Origin: CBDCWA01 sp965223255
GTDB taxonomy: Bacteria; Pseudomonadota; Alphaproteobacteria; Rhizobiales; Hyphomicrobiaceae
NCBI GenBank assembly: GCA_965223255.1
Contig: CBDCWA010000002.1
Span: 558,001-622,000 of the forward strand
Direction of reading: 5' to 3'
DNA: 64,000 bases
Shown here: piece after piece, positions 16,129 to 25,291 of the stretch
Layout: the number at the start of each line of letters is the position of its first letter
Numbering within the stretch: position 1 is the first letter of the stretch
Position numbers and translations under genes: made by a program
Notes under the pieces: model-generated
Seen by the model: only the letters and a program-made list of their open reading frames with translations
Databases searched by the model: none
What the model was told of the DNA's origin: nothing

Positions 16129-17294
16129 TGGGCAATTATGCCCGTACTGATCTGGTATTCGAGCGTGGCGAAGGCGCCTGGCTGATCGACGATAAGGGCG
16201 AGCGATATCTCGATTTTGCAAGCGGCTTGGCGGTGAACGTCCTCGGCCATGCCCACCCTAGGCTTGTCGACGCCCTGAAAAGCCAGGCTGAACGGTTATG
16301 GCACACGTCAAACCTCTATCGCGTGGCCGGGCAGGAGAACGTCGCAGAAGTGCTGTGTAGCGCGACGTTTGCGGACAAGGTTTTCTTCTGCAATTCCGGC
16401 GCTGAGGCCTGCGAGGCGGCCGTCAAGACCGCCCGTCGCGCACAGTTCGTTGCCGGCCATCCCGAACGGGTTCGCGTGATCACGTTTGCTGGTGCCTTTC
16501 ATGGCCGCACACTGGGCATGATCGCGGCAACCGGCAACGCCAAGTATCTCGAGGGCTTCGGCCCGCCAGCGGAGGGCTTCGATCAGGTCCCGCTCGATGA
16601 TGATGAGGCCTTGCAGGCGGCGATCGGCCCTGAAACCGCGGCCATAATGATTGAGCCCATTCAGGGTGAGGGCGGCGTTCGTTCGGTGCCAAAGGCCAAG
16701 CTCGAGCTTATTCGCAGGCTTTGCGATCAGCACGGCTTATTGATGATTTTGGATGAAGTTCAAACCGGCGTCGGCCGCACCGGCCACTTATTCGCGCACC
16801 AAAGTTCAAGTGCAACCCCGGACATTATGGCGGTCGCCAAGGGGATCGGTGGCGGCTTCCCACTAGGTGCCATTTTGGTGACCGAGGCCGCGGCAGCCGG
16901 CATGACGCCTGGCACCCATGGCTCTACTTTTGGCGGCAACCCCTTGGCGATGGCGGTGGCCGGCGAAGTATTGGCAGCGGTTCTGGAGCCCGGATTCCTG
17001 CAATCAGTGCGCGATAAGAGTTTGCGCCTGCGCCAAGAGCTTGCGCGCCTGAAGGACGAATTTCCCAATTTGATCGAAGAGATACGCGGCGAAGGCCTGC
17101 TGTTGGGTGTCAAGCTCACATGTCCTGTGGCTGATGTGGTCGAGGCCTGCATAAAGAACAAGCTTCTGCTTGTTGGAGCCGGCGACAATGTCGTGCGCTT
17201 GCTGCCGCCGTTGAATGCCGATGACCAAGAGATCCATGAGGCAATTACGCGACTGTCATCTGCGCTTGGGCAAGTCACGGGGGCATCACCGTGA
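16104..17294 (+). CDS. argD: Acetylornithine aminotransferase (class III PLP aminotransferase)
   Basis: ArgD converts N-acetylglutamate semialdehyde to N-acetylornithine in arginine synthesis, and in many bacteria also serves lysine synthesis. The protein has 396 residues. PLP-site features are CNSGAEACEAAVKTARR, HGRTLGMIAATG, LDEVQTGVGRTG and the Schiff-base lysine K246 in AVAKGIGGGFPLGA. The ATG at 16104 is used; an in-frame ATG at 16128 is possible. The argF GTG overlaps the argD stop, so the two are coupled. An attenuator-like hairpin lies upstream. Confidence 0.94.
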   Translation: MHNDPHSLMGNYARTDLVFERGEGAWLIDDKGERYLDFASGLAVNVLGHAHPRLVDALKSQAERLWHTSNLYRVAGQENVAEVLCSATFADKVFFCNSGAEACEAAVKTARRAQFVAGHPERVRVITFAGAFHGRTLGMIAATGNAKYLEGFGPPAEGFDQVPLDDDEALQAAIGPETAAIMIEPIQGEGGVRSVPKAKLELIRRLCDQHGLLMILDEVQTGVGRTGHLFAHQSSSATPDIMAVAKGIGGGFPLGAILVTEAAAAGMTPGTHGSTFGGNPLAMAVAGEVLAAVLEPGFLQSVRDKSLRLRQELARLKDEFPNLIEEIRGEGLLLGVKLTCPVADVVEACIKNKLLLVGAGDNVVRLLPPLNADDQEIHEAITRLSSALGQVTGASP

Positions 17295-18256
17295 ACAAGC
17301 ATCAACCCATTGCGGCTGCTCAAGACCAGAAATCTCATCCACGTAATTTCATTGATTTGAGTATGTTGGATGCAACTCTGCTGCGCAGCTTGATCGACAA
17401 GGCACATTCGATGAAGCAGGCTGGCCGCAAGACGCCAGCCGAGCTTTTGCCCACTGACATTGCCGGGCGCGTTTTGATGATGGTTTTTGAAAAACCATCG
17501 ACACGCACGCGGGTGTCCTTCGACGTCGCCATGCGTCAGCTCGGCGGTCAGACGATTGTTCTCAACAACACGGATCTGCAGCTCGGACGCGGTGAAACGA
17601 TTGCCGATTCCGCGCGCGTTCTCTCGCGCTATGTAGACGCTATTATGCTGCGCGTTAACAGCCATCAAACGTTGACGGAATTCGCGGCCAACTCCAGTGT
17701 TCCGATCATCAACGGTCTGACGGATAAGAGCCATCCCTGCCAGGTCGTGGCGGATATAATGACGTTCGAGGAAGTTAAGGGGCCGATTGCTGGACGCAAG
17801 ATTGCTTGGGTTGGCGACGGCAACAACGTCGCTAACTCTTGGATTCACGCTGCGGTGCTCTTAGGGATAGAGTTCCACATCGCATGTCCTGACGAAATGG
17901 CGCCAGCGGCCGATGTTTTGAAATGGGCTGCAAATCACGGGCATCCGATCCCAGTAACAGACGATTTAGCCACGGCGGTTGCCGGCGCCGAGTGCGTAGT
18001 GACCGACACGTGGGTCTCGATGGGGCATAAGGATGCTGCACGCCGTCGCAAGGTGTTCGCGCCCTATGCCGTCACACCCAGCCTCATGCAACAGGCGGCA
18101 GCCGACGCTATCTTTATGCATTGTCTGCCGGCTTATCGCGGCAACGAGGTTGCCGCTGAAGTCATCGACGGGCCGCAGTCGGCCGTCTTCGATGAGGCCG
18201 AGAATAGGCTGCATGCGCAAAAGGCAATACTGTCATGGTGTCTTGGGGGTGAGTGA
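17291..18256 (+). CDS. argF: Ornithine carbamoyltransferase
   Basis: ArgF joins carbamoyl phosphate and ornithine to form citrulline. It has 321 residues, normal for the family. The carbamoyl-phosphate site is S70-T-R-T-R, with HPCQ for ornithine/carbamoyl binding. The C-terminal FMHCLPAYRGNEV gives the catalytic Cys and ornithine-binding region. The start is GTG at 17291, overlapping the argD stop by four bases (GTGA). The following hslO start overlaps its stop (TGATG). Confidence 0.96.
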   Translation: MNKHQPIAAAQDQKSHPRNFIDLSMLDATLLRSLIDKAHSMKQAGRKTPAELLPTDIAGRVLMMVFEKPSTRTRVSFDVAMRQLGGQTIVLNNTDLQLGRGETIADSARVLSRYVDAIMLRVNSHQTLTEFAANSSVPIINGLTDKSHPCQVVADIMTFEEVKGPIAGRKIAWVGDGNNVANSWIHAAVLLGIEFHIACPDEMAPAADVLKWAANHGHPIPVTDDLATAVAGAECVVTDTWVSMGHKDAARRRKVFAPYAVTPSLMQQAAADAIFMHCLPAYRGNEVAAEVIDGPQSAVFDEAENRLHAQKAILSWCLGGE

Positions 18257-19269
18257 TGGCGGCGGACCGCGAGCCTGGCGCAACGGCCGAGACACCGACA
18301 CCACTACTCGACTTTGTTCAGGGATTTCGAACGCTCAAATCGCGCGCTCAAGGCCGCCTGGTGCGATTGTCCACTGTCTCCGATACGATATTGCATCGCC
18401 ATCATTATCCTTTTGAGGTCTGCGAGATCTTGGGTGAGGCCTTGGGGCTGGCAAGTCTATTGGGCGCAACATTGGGTGAGCGCGGCAAGCTGATCCTGCA
18501 AACCAAGACAGATGGGCCGTTGGGAATGCTTGTTGTCAACAACGAGGCCCCGGGCAGGTTACGCGGTTATGCCGGTTTCGATGCTGATCGCGTAAAGGAG
18601 GTCGGCAAGCGAACATCGAACACGGCAGCGTTTCTCGGCAACGGCTATCTCGCTATGACGATTGACAACGGATCAGAGGCCGTTCGTCATCAGGGCATTG
18701 TCACATTGGATCAGGCAACATTGACTGAAGCGGCAATCAGTTATTTCCGTCAGTCCGAACAAATACCAACCTTCATCCGTTTGGCGGTTGGCCGCGCCTA
18801 TGGCCCGCGCGATGCATCGCAGGAGAGCGGTACAGGTCGGCCATGGCGCTGGTATGTGTCAGGGTTGATCATTCAGCAGTTGCCCCGCGATGTTGCTGGG
18901 CTTCCGGACCAGCCGGCCACCATCGATGACGAACAGAGCCCAGAGGCCGATGAGGATTGGCAACGCGTGAAGATGCTGGCTGAGACCGTTGAGGATCATG
19001 AGCTATTGGATCCAACGCTGGCGCCTGAAACCCTGCTTTATAGATTATTTGCGGAAGAACAAGTGGTCGCGTTTCAGCCAACACCGTCAAGTTTTTATTG
19101 TCGCTGCACGCGAGACCGCGTGCACATGCTTTTGCGCAGTTTCGGCACCGATGAACTTGAGGATCTGAAGGAGCCGGATGGGACCTGGTCTGTGAAGTGT
19201 GAATTCTGTTCGACGTCTTATCGTTTCACCAATGAGGAAGTAGCTGTCGACAGCCGGTCCTCTAACTGA
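18256..19269 (+). CDS. hslO: Redox-regulated chaperone Hsp33
   Basis: Hsp33 is a cytoplasmic holdase switched on by oxidation of its zinc-bound cysteines. The 337-residue product has the N-terminal chaperone domain and a C-terminal redox switch with the zinc motif CxC (YCRCTRDR) followed by CxxC (KCEFCSTSYRF). A 40-residue acidic linker (about 215-260, rich in D/E and P) precedes the switch. ATG 18256 overlaps the argF stop by one base, and a GTG sits one codon earlier. Its place after argF is a common alphaproteobacterial order. Confidence 0.94.
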   Translation: MAADREPGATAETPTPLLDFVQGFRTLKSRAQGRLVRLSTVSDTILHRHHYPFEVCEILGEALGLASLLGATLGERGKLILQTKTDGPLGMLVVNNEAPGRLRGYAGFDADRVKEVGKRTSNTAAFLGNGYLAMTIDNGSEAVRHQGIVTLDQATLTEAAISYFRQSEQIPTFIRLAVGRAYGPRDASQESGTGRPWRWYVSGLIIQQLPRDVAGLPDQPATIDDEQSPEADEDWQRVKMLAETVEDHELLDPTLAPETLLYRLFAEEQVVAFQPTPSSFYCRCTRDRVHMLLRSFGTDELEDLKEPDGTWSVKCEFCSTSYRFTNEEVAVDSRSSN

Positions 19270-19310
19270 ACCTATCGGTTCAATCTGGGATGCATGGGAC
19301 CCCGCATCGC

Positions 19311-19703
19311 TCAGTTTGGGCGTCTGTCGCCGTCTGGTGAATCGAGTGAGAAAGCTGGAATATCGACGTCGAATAGCTCGCCGTCCGCGCCCTCCATTTG
19401 ATAACTCCCAACCATCAGACCTTGCGGTGTGCGCAATGGGCAGCCGGAGGTGTAAGTAAAGCTCTCGCCGGCAGCAATCACCGGCGTCTTTCCAACCACG
19501 CCCGGCCCGCGCACCTCCTGTGTATGGCCTTGCGCATCGGTGATGCGCCATGCGCGGGTCTTGAGTTGCACAGTTTCATGTCCAATATTCGTGATTGTCA
19601 CTGTGTATGCCCAGAAATAATAGTTATCTTCAGGCTCGGACTGAGACTCGACATATTCTGGCAAAACAGCGACCCGAACACCGTGTGTGGTGGCTTCATA
19701 CAT
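19311..19703 (-). CDS. apaG: ApaG domain protein (Co2+/Mg2+ efflux protein family)
   Basis: This 130-residue single-domain protein has the ApaG fibronectin-III-like fold. Typical features are YYFWAYTVTITNIGHETVQLKTRAWRI, then GPGVVGKTPVIAAGESFTYTSGCPL, and GLMVGSYQM. In E. coli, apaG is tied to cobalt resistance, though a true transport role is unproven. It converges on hslO with 41 bp between. Confidence 0.93.
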   Translation of the reverse strand: MYEATTHGVRVAVLPEYVESQSEPEDNYYFWAYTVTITNIGHETVQLKTRAWRITDAQGHTQEVRGPGVVGKTPVIAAGESFTYTSGCPLRTPQGLMVGSYQMEGADGELFDVDIPAFSLDSPDGDRRPN

Positions 19704-19871
19704 TGGCGCTAACCTGTCTACGATCCTTAGCTGACTGCTCTAGCGTAAAGCCCTTGCTGATAAATTGCTTAACGCAAACCCTTGGCTCATGTAAGTGCCA
19801 AGCCGATGTTTCCGTTAACAGACCGCAGCGCCCCAGGCAAAGGTCTACTCAAATAAATCGTCAATAAATGC

Positions 19872-21077
19872 TTAGCGCGCTACGCGTAGTGCAATTTCGA
19901 TGTCCTCTGCCAAATCTTCAAAACTCTCAAGCCCGACGGAGATGCGCACCATTGCGTCGCTGATCCCGGCTTCTGCTCGCGCCTCGGGCGACAAGCGCTG
20001 ATGGGTCGTCGTCGCCGGGTGGGTAACAAGGCTTTTGGCATCGCCCAGGTTATTTGAGATGCGGATCAACTTCAGAGCATTCATAAACCGAAATGCACCG
20101 GCTTTCCCACCGTCGACATCGAAGGTGAAGACCTGGCCTCCTCCCGTCATTTGCTTGCCGGCAAGTTCCGCCTGCGGATGATCGGGTCGCCCGCAATAGG
20201 AGAGATTGGTGACACCCTTGAGGTCATGGACATGGTCTGCAAGCTGCGCCGCAGTGGCGCATTGTGCTGTAACTCTGATCGGTAACGTCTCGAGGCTCTT
20301 GAGCATGACCCAGGCGTTGAACGGGCTGATGCTCGGACCGGTCTGGCGCATAAAGGTATGGAGATGATCCTTCAGGAAGGCCTGGGAACAAAGCACCACG
20401 CCACCGAGTGTTCGCCCTTGTCCGTCGATATGCTTGGTGGCCGAATAGACCACGATGTCGGCACCGAATTTCATCGGCTTCTGTAGGATCGGCGTCGCAA
20501 ACACATTGTCGACGATCACCAAGGCGCCGATACTATGGGCCAATTCGCAAACGGCCGCGATATCGATCAATTCCAAAGTCGGGTTAGCAGGCGTCTCGAA
20601 GAACACGGCTTTGGTGCTGGGTTTGATCGCGCTCTGCCAAGCGTCGAGGTCCGAACCATCAACCAAAGTTGAGGCAATCCCAAAACGCGGACAGAGCTCC
20701 TCGACGATATATCGGCAGGAGCCGAACAGCGCCTTGGCCGCGACCACATGATCCCCGGCTCGCAGAAATGACAGCATGGATGCCGTTACGGCTGCCATGC
20801 CGGTTGCCGTCGCACGGCAGGCCTCCGCACCTTCGAGAAGCCGCATGCGTTCTTCGAACATGCTTATGGTTGGATTTGAGAACCGCGAGTATATAAAGCC
20901 TGGGTCTTCATCTTTAAAGCGCGCTTCCGCCTGTTCGGCGCTATCATAGACAAACCCCTGCGTCAGAAATAATGATTCCGAGGTCTCACCGAATTGCGAG
21001 CGCAGTATTCCGCCCTGTACGAGCTGCGTTTCGGGACTATAGTTCCGCGCATCGTCTTGATCGTTCTTTTTGGTCAT
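19872..21077 (-). CDS. metZ: O-succinylhomoserine sulfhydrylase
   Basis: MetZ makes homocysteine directly from O-succinylhomoserine and sulfide for methionine synthesis. The 401-residue protein belongs to the Cys/Met PLP family. It has the N-terminal FVYDSAEQAEARF and YSRFSNPT active-site region, and the PLP lysine in VVYSATKHIDGQGRTLGG. The ATG at 21077 is preferred because GAGGAGG lies just before it; a longer frame to 21095 exists. Upstream on the same strand lie a promoter, a SAM-II riboswitch and an intrinsic terminator, so expression should fall when S-adenosylmethionine is plentiful. Confidence 0.94.
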   Translation of the reverse strand: MTKKNDQDDARNYSPETQLVQGGILRSQFGETSESLFLTQGFVYDSAEQAEARFKDEDPGFIYSRFSNPTISMFEERMRLLEGAEACRATATGMAAVTASMLSFLRAGDHVVAAKALFGSCRYIVEELCPRFGIASTLVDGSDLDAWQSAIKPSTKAVFFETPANPTLELIDIAAVCELAHSIGALVIVDNVFATPILQKPMKFGADIVVYSATKHIDGQGRTLGGVVLCSQAFLKDHLHTFMRQTGPSISPFNAWVMLKSLETLPIRVTAQCATAAQLADHVHDLKGVTNLSYCGRPDHPQAELAGKQMTGGGQVFTFDVDGGKAGAFRFMNALKLIRISNNLGDAKSLVTHPATTTHQRLSPEARAEAGISDAMVRISVGLESFEDLAEDIEIALRVAR

Positions 21078-21111
21078 TGCGCCTCCTCGGAGCATTGCTC
21101 CCGCTCAATAC

Positions 21112-21160
21112 AAAAAATCCCGGTCTCACTGCGACAGCAAAGCCGTCGCACGAGCCAGGA
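21112..21160 (-). terminator. Intrinsic terminator of the metZ SAM-II leader
   Basis: On the minus strand a long imperfect stem forms: UCC-GG-CUC-UGCGACGGC, loop UUU, GCUGUCGCA-GAG-CC-GGA, with small bulges, directly followed by UUUUUUG. It lies between the aptamer and the metZ ribosome-binding site. This points to transcriptional control, not sequestration of the ribosome-binding site. Confidence 0.8.
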
Positions 21161-21167
21161 CACCGAG

Positions 21168-21229
21168 CGCGGCCTTTTAGCGAATTATTTTCCGTGGTTG
21201 CAAGCCGGCCGGCCAAATCACCACCAATA
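21168..21229 (-). promoter_or_regulatory. SAM-II riboswitch (metA-type RNA element)
   Basis: The minus-strand sequence carries the conserved SAM-II blocks in order: GGTGGTGATTTGGCCGGCC, GGCTTGCAACCACG, and TTCGCTAAAAGGCC. GTGG/CCAC forms P1, and GGCC near the end can form the pseudoknot with the GGCCGGCC block. SAM-II elements regulate methionine genes in alphaproteobacteria by binding S-adenosylmethionine. The match is by eye from memory of the consensus. Confidence 0.88.
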
Positions 21230-21238
21230 GTCCTTTGG

Positions 21239-21267
21239 GCAATAGAGCGAACGCCCGCTGGGGTCAA
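21239..21267 (-). promoter_or_regulatory. Predicted sigma70 promoter of metZ
   Basis: On the minus strand TTGACC (21267-21262), a 17-bp spacer and TATTGC (21244-21239) form a plausible -35/-10 pair. Transcription would start close to 21232, right at the 5' edge of the SAM-II aptamer. Confidence 0.6.
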
Positions 21268-21917
21268 GTGATTTGTCCGCTCTGCCGGACCCGGCCGGGG
21301 CGGTTGCCAGGCATGATTTTCATCAATATTGGGGTCTGCAAACCTATGGCAGTTGCTGGACGCCTCTTCGTAAGGGACGCCAGCTTGATTGGCATTCGGC
21401 TGCTTAACCTCGTTGTAACATTACTCATGATTAAGCTCTGAGAGGCGAGCACTTCGGCCGGTACCATCACCATCGACGTATGAGAATGCACCCGAAATCG
21501 CACGTTGACGTCGTAATTTTGAGGACTTCATTTCAGGTTTGGGAGAGAACCGGGAATTGTCATGGCAATCGGGCGCGCCAGCCGCTGCGCCAAAATGGAG
21601 GCGAAATCACCAACAATTTCAATGCGCCACTGATGGTTCAAATAAAAATCATACAATCAGCATAAACAAGCACAATCATCAAACGGTTGCCAGCGAGATA
21701 TTTTGTCATCCGAAATGCCAGCAAGCGATTGGGATGCAACAAATATCGATTGTAACCAAAACAACCATTTGCAATGATCACGCCACTTGAAGACGGGAAC
21801 GCACTGCCTTGCGTATCGCGTCTTCATCGACGTACCACCATCGTAAGAACACATTTTTTTTTCGACTGTCTACAGCACGTTTGCTGGTCTGCTTATCCCT
21901 AGAGTAACGCGGGAGTC
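21268..21917. other. Intergenic region, no gene seen
   Basis: Nothing convincing in these 650 bp. The left third is moderately GC-rich and the right two thirds are visibly AT-richer. Open frames on either strand lack family features. Confidence 0.45.
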
Positions 21918-23210
21918 ATGTCTGCGATGTCTGCTTCACTTGTAAGGCTCATCCTTCCATTGGTCGTCGTTGCATTGTTCGGCGCGCACCTACCGGCACT
22001 TGGCCAAGGTTCTGTATCGAAATTCTACAAGGGCAAGAAAATGCGCCTGATCATCAGTTCATCGCCCGGAGGGGGCTATGATTCTTATGGTCGTCTACTG
22101 GCTGCACATATGGGCGGCTATATACCGGGCAGGCCGGCGATCGTGGCGGAGAATATGCGTGGCAAGGGCGGGCTAAAGGCGGCCAACTATTTGTATAACA
22201 AGGCGCCGCGCGATGGCACCGTCATCGCTGGCGTGCAGCGCCAGGTGCCGCTGCATCAGATCTTGGGTGACAAGCGCGCCAAGTTCATCGCGTCGCGGTT
22301 CAACTGGCTCGGCAGTCTCAACAACGAGGTGACCATTTGCGTGTCATGGCACACGTCCAGAGTTAAATCTTTTGCCGACCTGAAGAAGTATCCGCTGGTC
22401 ATTGGTGGCAGCGGTCCCAACGACACTGAAACGGTGCCCGCGCTGTTGAACAACAAGCTCGGCACTAATTTTGACATCGTGACAGGGTTCGATTCATCGA
22501 CTTCCATTACCATCGCGATCGAGCTTGGTCAGGTAGAAGGGACCTGCGGCTCATACTCATCATTAAGCAATCGCAATGCGGACTGGTTCAGGAACCGCAA
22601 GATTAATATTTTGGTCCAGTCATCGACCCGCAAACACCCCAATCTACCGAAGGTGCCGTTAGCGCTCGACCTTGCGAAGGACCGCAAGACACGTCAGATC
22701 ATGGCGCTCAACGATGCGCGTCTGGAAATCGGCCGTCCCTACCTGGCACCCCCGGGCGTACCAGCCAGTCGCGTCCTTGCCTTGCGCAATGCATTTGCCC
22801 GTACTGTTACGGACAAGAAATTTCTGGCTGGGGCAAAAAAGCGCAAGCGGGCAATATCACCAGTCAGCGGTCAGGACGTACAGTCATTGATTAGACGTAT
22901 ATCCAAGGTCAACACGGCAATGATCGCCGAATTGAAGGATGCGCTGAAATACAAGGCCAAGAAGGCCGCCGCCAAGATTGAGATGAACGAAATCACCGGC
23001 CCAGTCACAGCAATCAAGTTGAGCGGCCGGCGCATCACGGTCGAGGATGAGGACGAAGAAGAGGATTATTCCGCCAAGGTCTCCCCCACCCGTACGCTGA
23101 TCACCATCGCTGGCCGGCAGGCCAATCCAGCCCGGCTGAAGATCGGCATGAAATGTACGATCACGTCACTTGGCAGCGGCCTCGAGGCGACCAATGTTGA
23201 TTGCAAATAG
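21918..23210 (+). CDS. TctC-family (Bug) substrate-binding protein with C-terminal extension
   Basis: This is a periplasmic solute-binding protein of the tripartite tricarboxylate transporter class, 430 residues. A signal peptide ends near ALGQG (about residue 30). The binding fold begins with KKMRLIISSSPGGGYDSYGRLLAAHMGGYIPG and includes NMRGKGGLKAANYLYNKAPRDG. Standard TctC proteins end near residue 345. Here about 85 further residues follow: a lysine-rich helix, an acidic EDEDEEED patch, and a beta-rich tail ending in two cysteines. The start has GGGAG before it, and a second ATG is three codons on. No TctA/TctB membrane genes are nearby, so it is an orphan receptor with unknown ligand. 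Confidence 0.8.
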   Translation: MSAMSASLVRLILPLVVVALFGAHLPALGQGSVSKFYKGKKMRLIISSSPGGGYDSYGRLLAAHMGGYIPGRPAIVAENMRGKGGLKAANYLYNKAPRDGTVIAGVQRQVPLHQILGDKRAKFIASRFNWLGSLNNEVTICVSWHTSRVKSFADLKKYPLVIGGSGPNDTETVPALLNNKLGTNFDIVTGFDSSTSITIAIELGQVEGTCGSYSSLSNRNADWFRNRKINILVQSSTRKHPNLPKVPLALDLAKDRKTRQIMALNDARLEIGRPYLAPPGVPASRVLALRNAFARTVTDKKFLAGAKKRKRAISPVSGQDVQSLIRRISKVNTAMIAELKDALKYKAKKAAAKIEMNEITGPVTAIKLSGRRITVEDEDEEEDYSAKVSPTRTLITIAGRQANPARLKIGMKCTITSLGSGLEATNVDCK

Positions 23211-23341
23211 CACCTGAGTGCAAATTGGACAGCCTCGCCGGCGGGTAAAGTGCACTGCCGCCCGGCCAGGCTTCGGGGTGACTGTGGGCCATCAGTGTTA
23301 TATGAATACTTGCGAAGAAAATATTCGCAGGATGATGCCCC

Positions 23342-24475
23342 GTGTCTGAGTTACCCAATCCACCTTATCGCGCCGAAATAATCGGCAGCTTCCTACGTCC
23401 CGGCTCACTCAAAGAAAAGCGCGCCGCCTACCGAGAAGGCAAAATTTCAGCCGCCGAATTGCGCGCCGATGAGGACCGGGAAATTGTCTCACTTGTTTCG
23501 CGCCAACAGGAACTGGGTTTGCCGGTCTGCACCGATGGAGAATTGAGACGCGGTACCTATTCGGACGCCTTCACGACGTCCGGGATCACCGGGGTTACGG
23601 CGGAATATGTCGGCCTTGGAGATTTCGCCTATTCAGATGGTCAAGGCGGCACGCGCACGGCGCGTGTTCCGGTTGTACGCGATAAGATCCGCTGGGCAGA
23701 GTCAGACAACGCTCAGAATTTTGCATTCTTGAAATCACTTGCCACCAGTGCTCAGCCAAAAATGACGCTGCCTGGCCCATGTTACATTTACCAACGAGCT
23801 GGCCGAGCAAATATCTCCTCAGATGCTTATCCAAGCCTAGATGGATTTTGGGCCGATCTGATTGCCGCCTATCACGCGGAAATGCAGTCGCTCTATGATG
23901 CTGGTTGTCGTTACTTGCAACTCGACGACACGGCGATCGCGAAACTGGTGGATCCGAAGATCCAGCGTGGACTGACTGAACGCGGTGATGACTGGCACAA
24001 GTTGTTGGACATTTACACCCACGCGATCAACGCCGTGATCGAGGGAGCGCCGCCGGCCATGACTATTGGCGTACATCTGTGTCGTGGCAACCAAGCCGGT
24101 CATTGGCAGGCGTCAGGTGGTTATGATCCGGTCAGCGAGGCTCTTTTCCAGCGGCTGAAGGCGAAATTTTATTTTCTGGAATTTGATAGCCCCCGGGCAG
24201 GGACATTTGAGCCCCTCCGAGTGTTGCCCGACGACAAGATTGTCGTTCTGGGTCTGGTATCGACCAAAGTGGCGGAACTGGAAGATGCCGATTTGTTGAA
24301 GCGCCGCATTGAGGAGGCCAGCAATTATGTTCCGCTGGACCGCCTGGCATTGAGCCCGCAGTGCGGATTTTCGAGCTCCGAACCAGGCAACCTTCTGACG
24401 ATTGAACAGCAATTTGCAAAGGTTGCTCGAATTGTTGAGGTGGCGCGTGACGTTTGGGGCGGTACGATAAGATGA
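23342..24475 (+). CDS. Cobalamin-independent methionine synthase-like protein (MetE C-terminal domain, YxjG type)
   Basis: This 377-residue protein consists of the MetE C-terminal catalytic barrel without the N-terminal half of full MetE. Likely zinc ligands are His and Cys in GVHLCRGN, a Glu in the YFLEFD strand, and Cys in LSPQCGFSS. IIGSFLRP at the start and the LDDTAIAKL strand are typical of the YxjG/YxjH group. Members of this group are proposed to transfer methyl groups to homocysteine or a related thiol; the donor here is unknown. It starts with GTG at 23342. No SAM riboswitch is visible in front of it, unlike metZ. Confidence 0.85.
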   Translation: MSELPNPPYRAEIIGSFLRPGSLKEKRAAYREGKISAAELRADEDREIVSLVSRQQELGLPVCTDGELRRGTYSDAFTTSGITGVTAEYVGLGDFAYSDGQGGTRTARVPVVRDKIRWAESDNAQNFAFLKSLATSAQPKMTLPGPCYIYQRAGRANISSDAYPSLDGFWADLIAAYHAEMQSLYDAGCRYLQLDDTAIAKLVDPKIQRGLTERGDDWHKLLDIYTHAINAVIEGAPPAMTIGVHLCRGNQAGHWQASGGYDPVSEALFQRLKAKFYFLEFDSPRAGTFEPLRVLPDDKIVVLGLVSTKVAELEDADLLKRRIEEASNYVPLDRLALSPQCGFSSSEPGNLLTIEQQFAKVARIVEVARDVWGGTIR

Positions 24476-24635
24476 TGAGCCCTGCTCAATGTAGGAAGAA
24501 ACGCAGCTCAGAATAATGGTAATTGGGCCACAGATATACTTGCAGCTGTCACGTCCAGCCAGCATAATCATACTGTGATACGTAATTTTATTTCATTTTT
24601 AGAGCTTCCGGGGATTAGCTAATTGGAGGCAGCTG

Positions 24636-25145
24636 ATGTTTATACGAGCACTCATCGTTTGTGCAATTTTGACGACCTCCGTCGCATCCGTGTCAGCACG
24701 AACAATCAATTTTTCAAAGTACAAAACTTGGTACATCAAAGCCTTATTCAACAAGAACGGGCAACTGACGTTTTGTACTGCGACCAACACTTATACGAGC
24801 GGTACAAAATTCGTTATTGTGTATAATCGATACAAGCGAAATTGGTTGGTGCAGTTCTACCATCGCAATTGGCCCCACCGCAGAGGTACGACGCCCGTCA
24901 TCCTGCGCGTTGATGGCCGCGATTTGCGCCGTACGCAGGCAAAGTTTCATAAAAGCAGTGTCTTTATCGATTTGGGACCCAACATCAGCGGGGTCAAAAC
25001 GCTGATGCGCGGTCGAACGCTGTCCGTGATAACTCCCAAGGGCAAGAGTGCCTATAGCCTTCTTGGCAGTGACGGGGCGACAATCGAAGTTGCAAAATGC
25101 CTAAAGTTCTATTTGGGCAGCCGCGGCAACGACGGGGCCTTCTAA
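24636..25145 (+). CDS. Secreted protein, short paralog of the GGAF-tail protein
   Basis: This 169-residue protein has a signal peptide (first about 22 residues, ending VSA) after a good Shine-Dalgarno (GGAGG). The mature part has two cysteines (FCTATNTY and VAKCLKF), likely one disulfide. It is about 60% identical by eye to the next gene, sharing FSKY, YTSGT, LLQFYHR-W, RRGxTPVILRVDGR, LMRGRxLSV, SAYSL and EVAKC. It ends at GNDGAF just where the paralog begins its GGAFGG repeats. The general pattern recalls secreted beta-sandwich proteins such as IalB, but I do not recognise a family with confidence. Confidence 0.7.
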   Translation: MFIRALIVCAILTTSVASVSARTINFSKYKTWYIKALFNKNGQLTFCTATNTYTSGTKFVIVYNRYKRNWLVQFYHRNWPHRRGTTPVILRVDGRDLRRTQAKFHKSSVFIDLGPNISGVKTLMRGRTLSVITPKGKSAYSLLGSDGATIEVAKCLKFYLGSRGNDGAF

Positions 25146-25291
25146 GTATCGTCGGCAGCGATTGGCCATATGATCAATCTGGTAATATATGCCTACTTTT
25201 GCTTGCTCAATTTGATGGTTGGCCGCATACTTACAGTGGTGAGAATCGCTGGCAATAGCCGATTCGATTCGCGTGCCGAGGAGGCAAGGCA

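Noticed and set aside
16760..17848. 362-codon minus-strand frame opposite argD/argF
   Set aside because: Fully antisense to two well-supported enzymes; no independent motif.
21264..21503. 79-codon minus-strand frame upstream of metZ
   Set aside because: It overlaps the predicted metZ promoter, lacks a ribosome-binding site and has no recognisable pattern.
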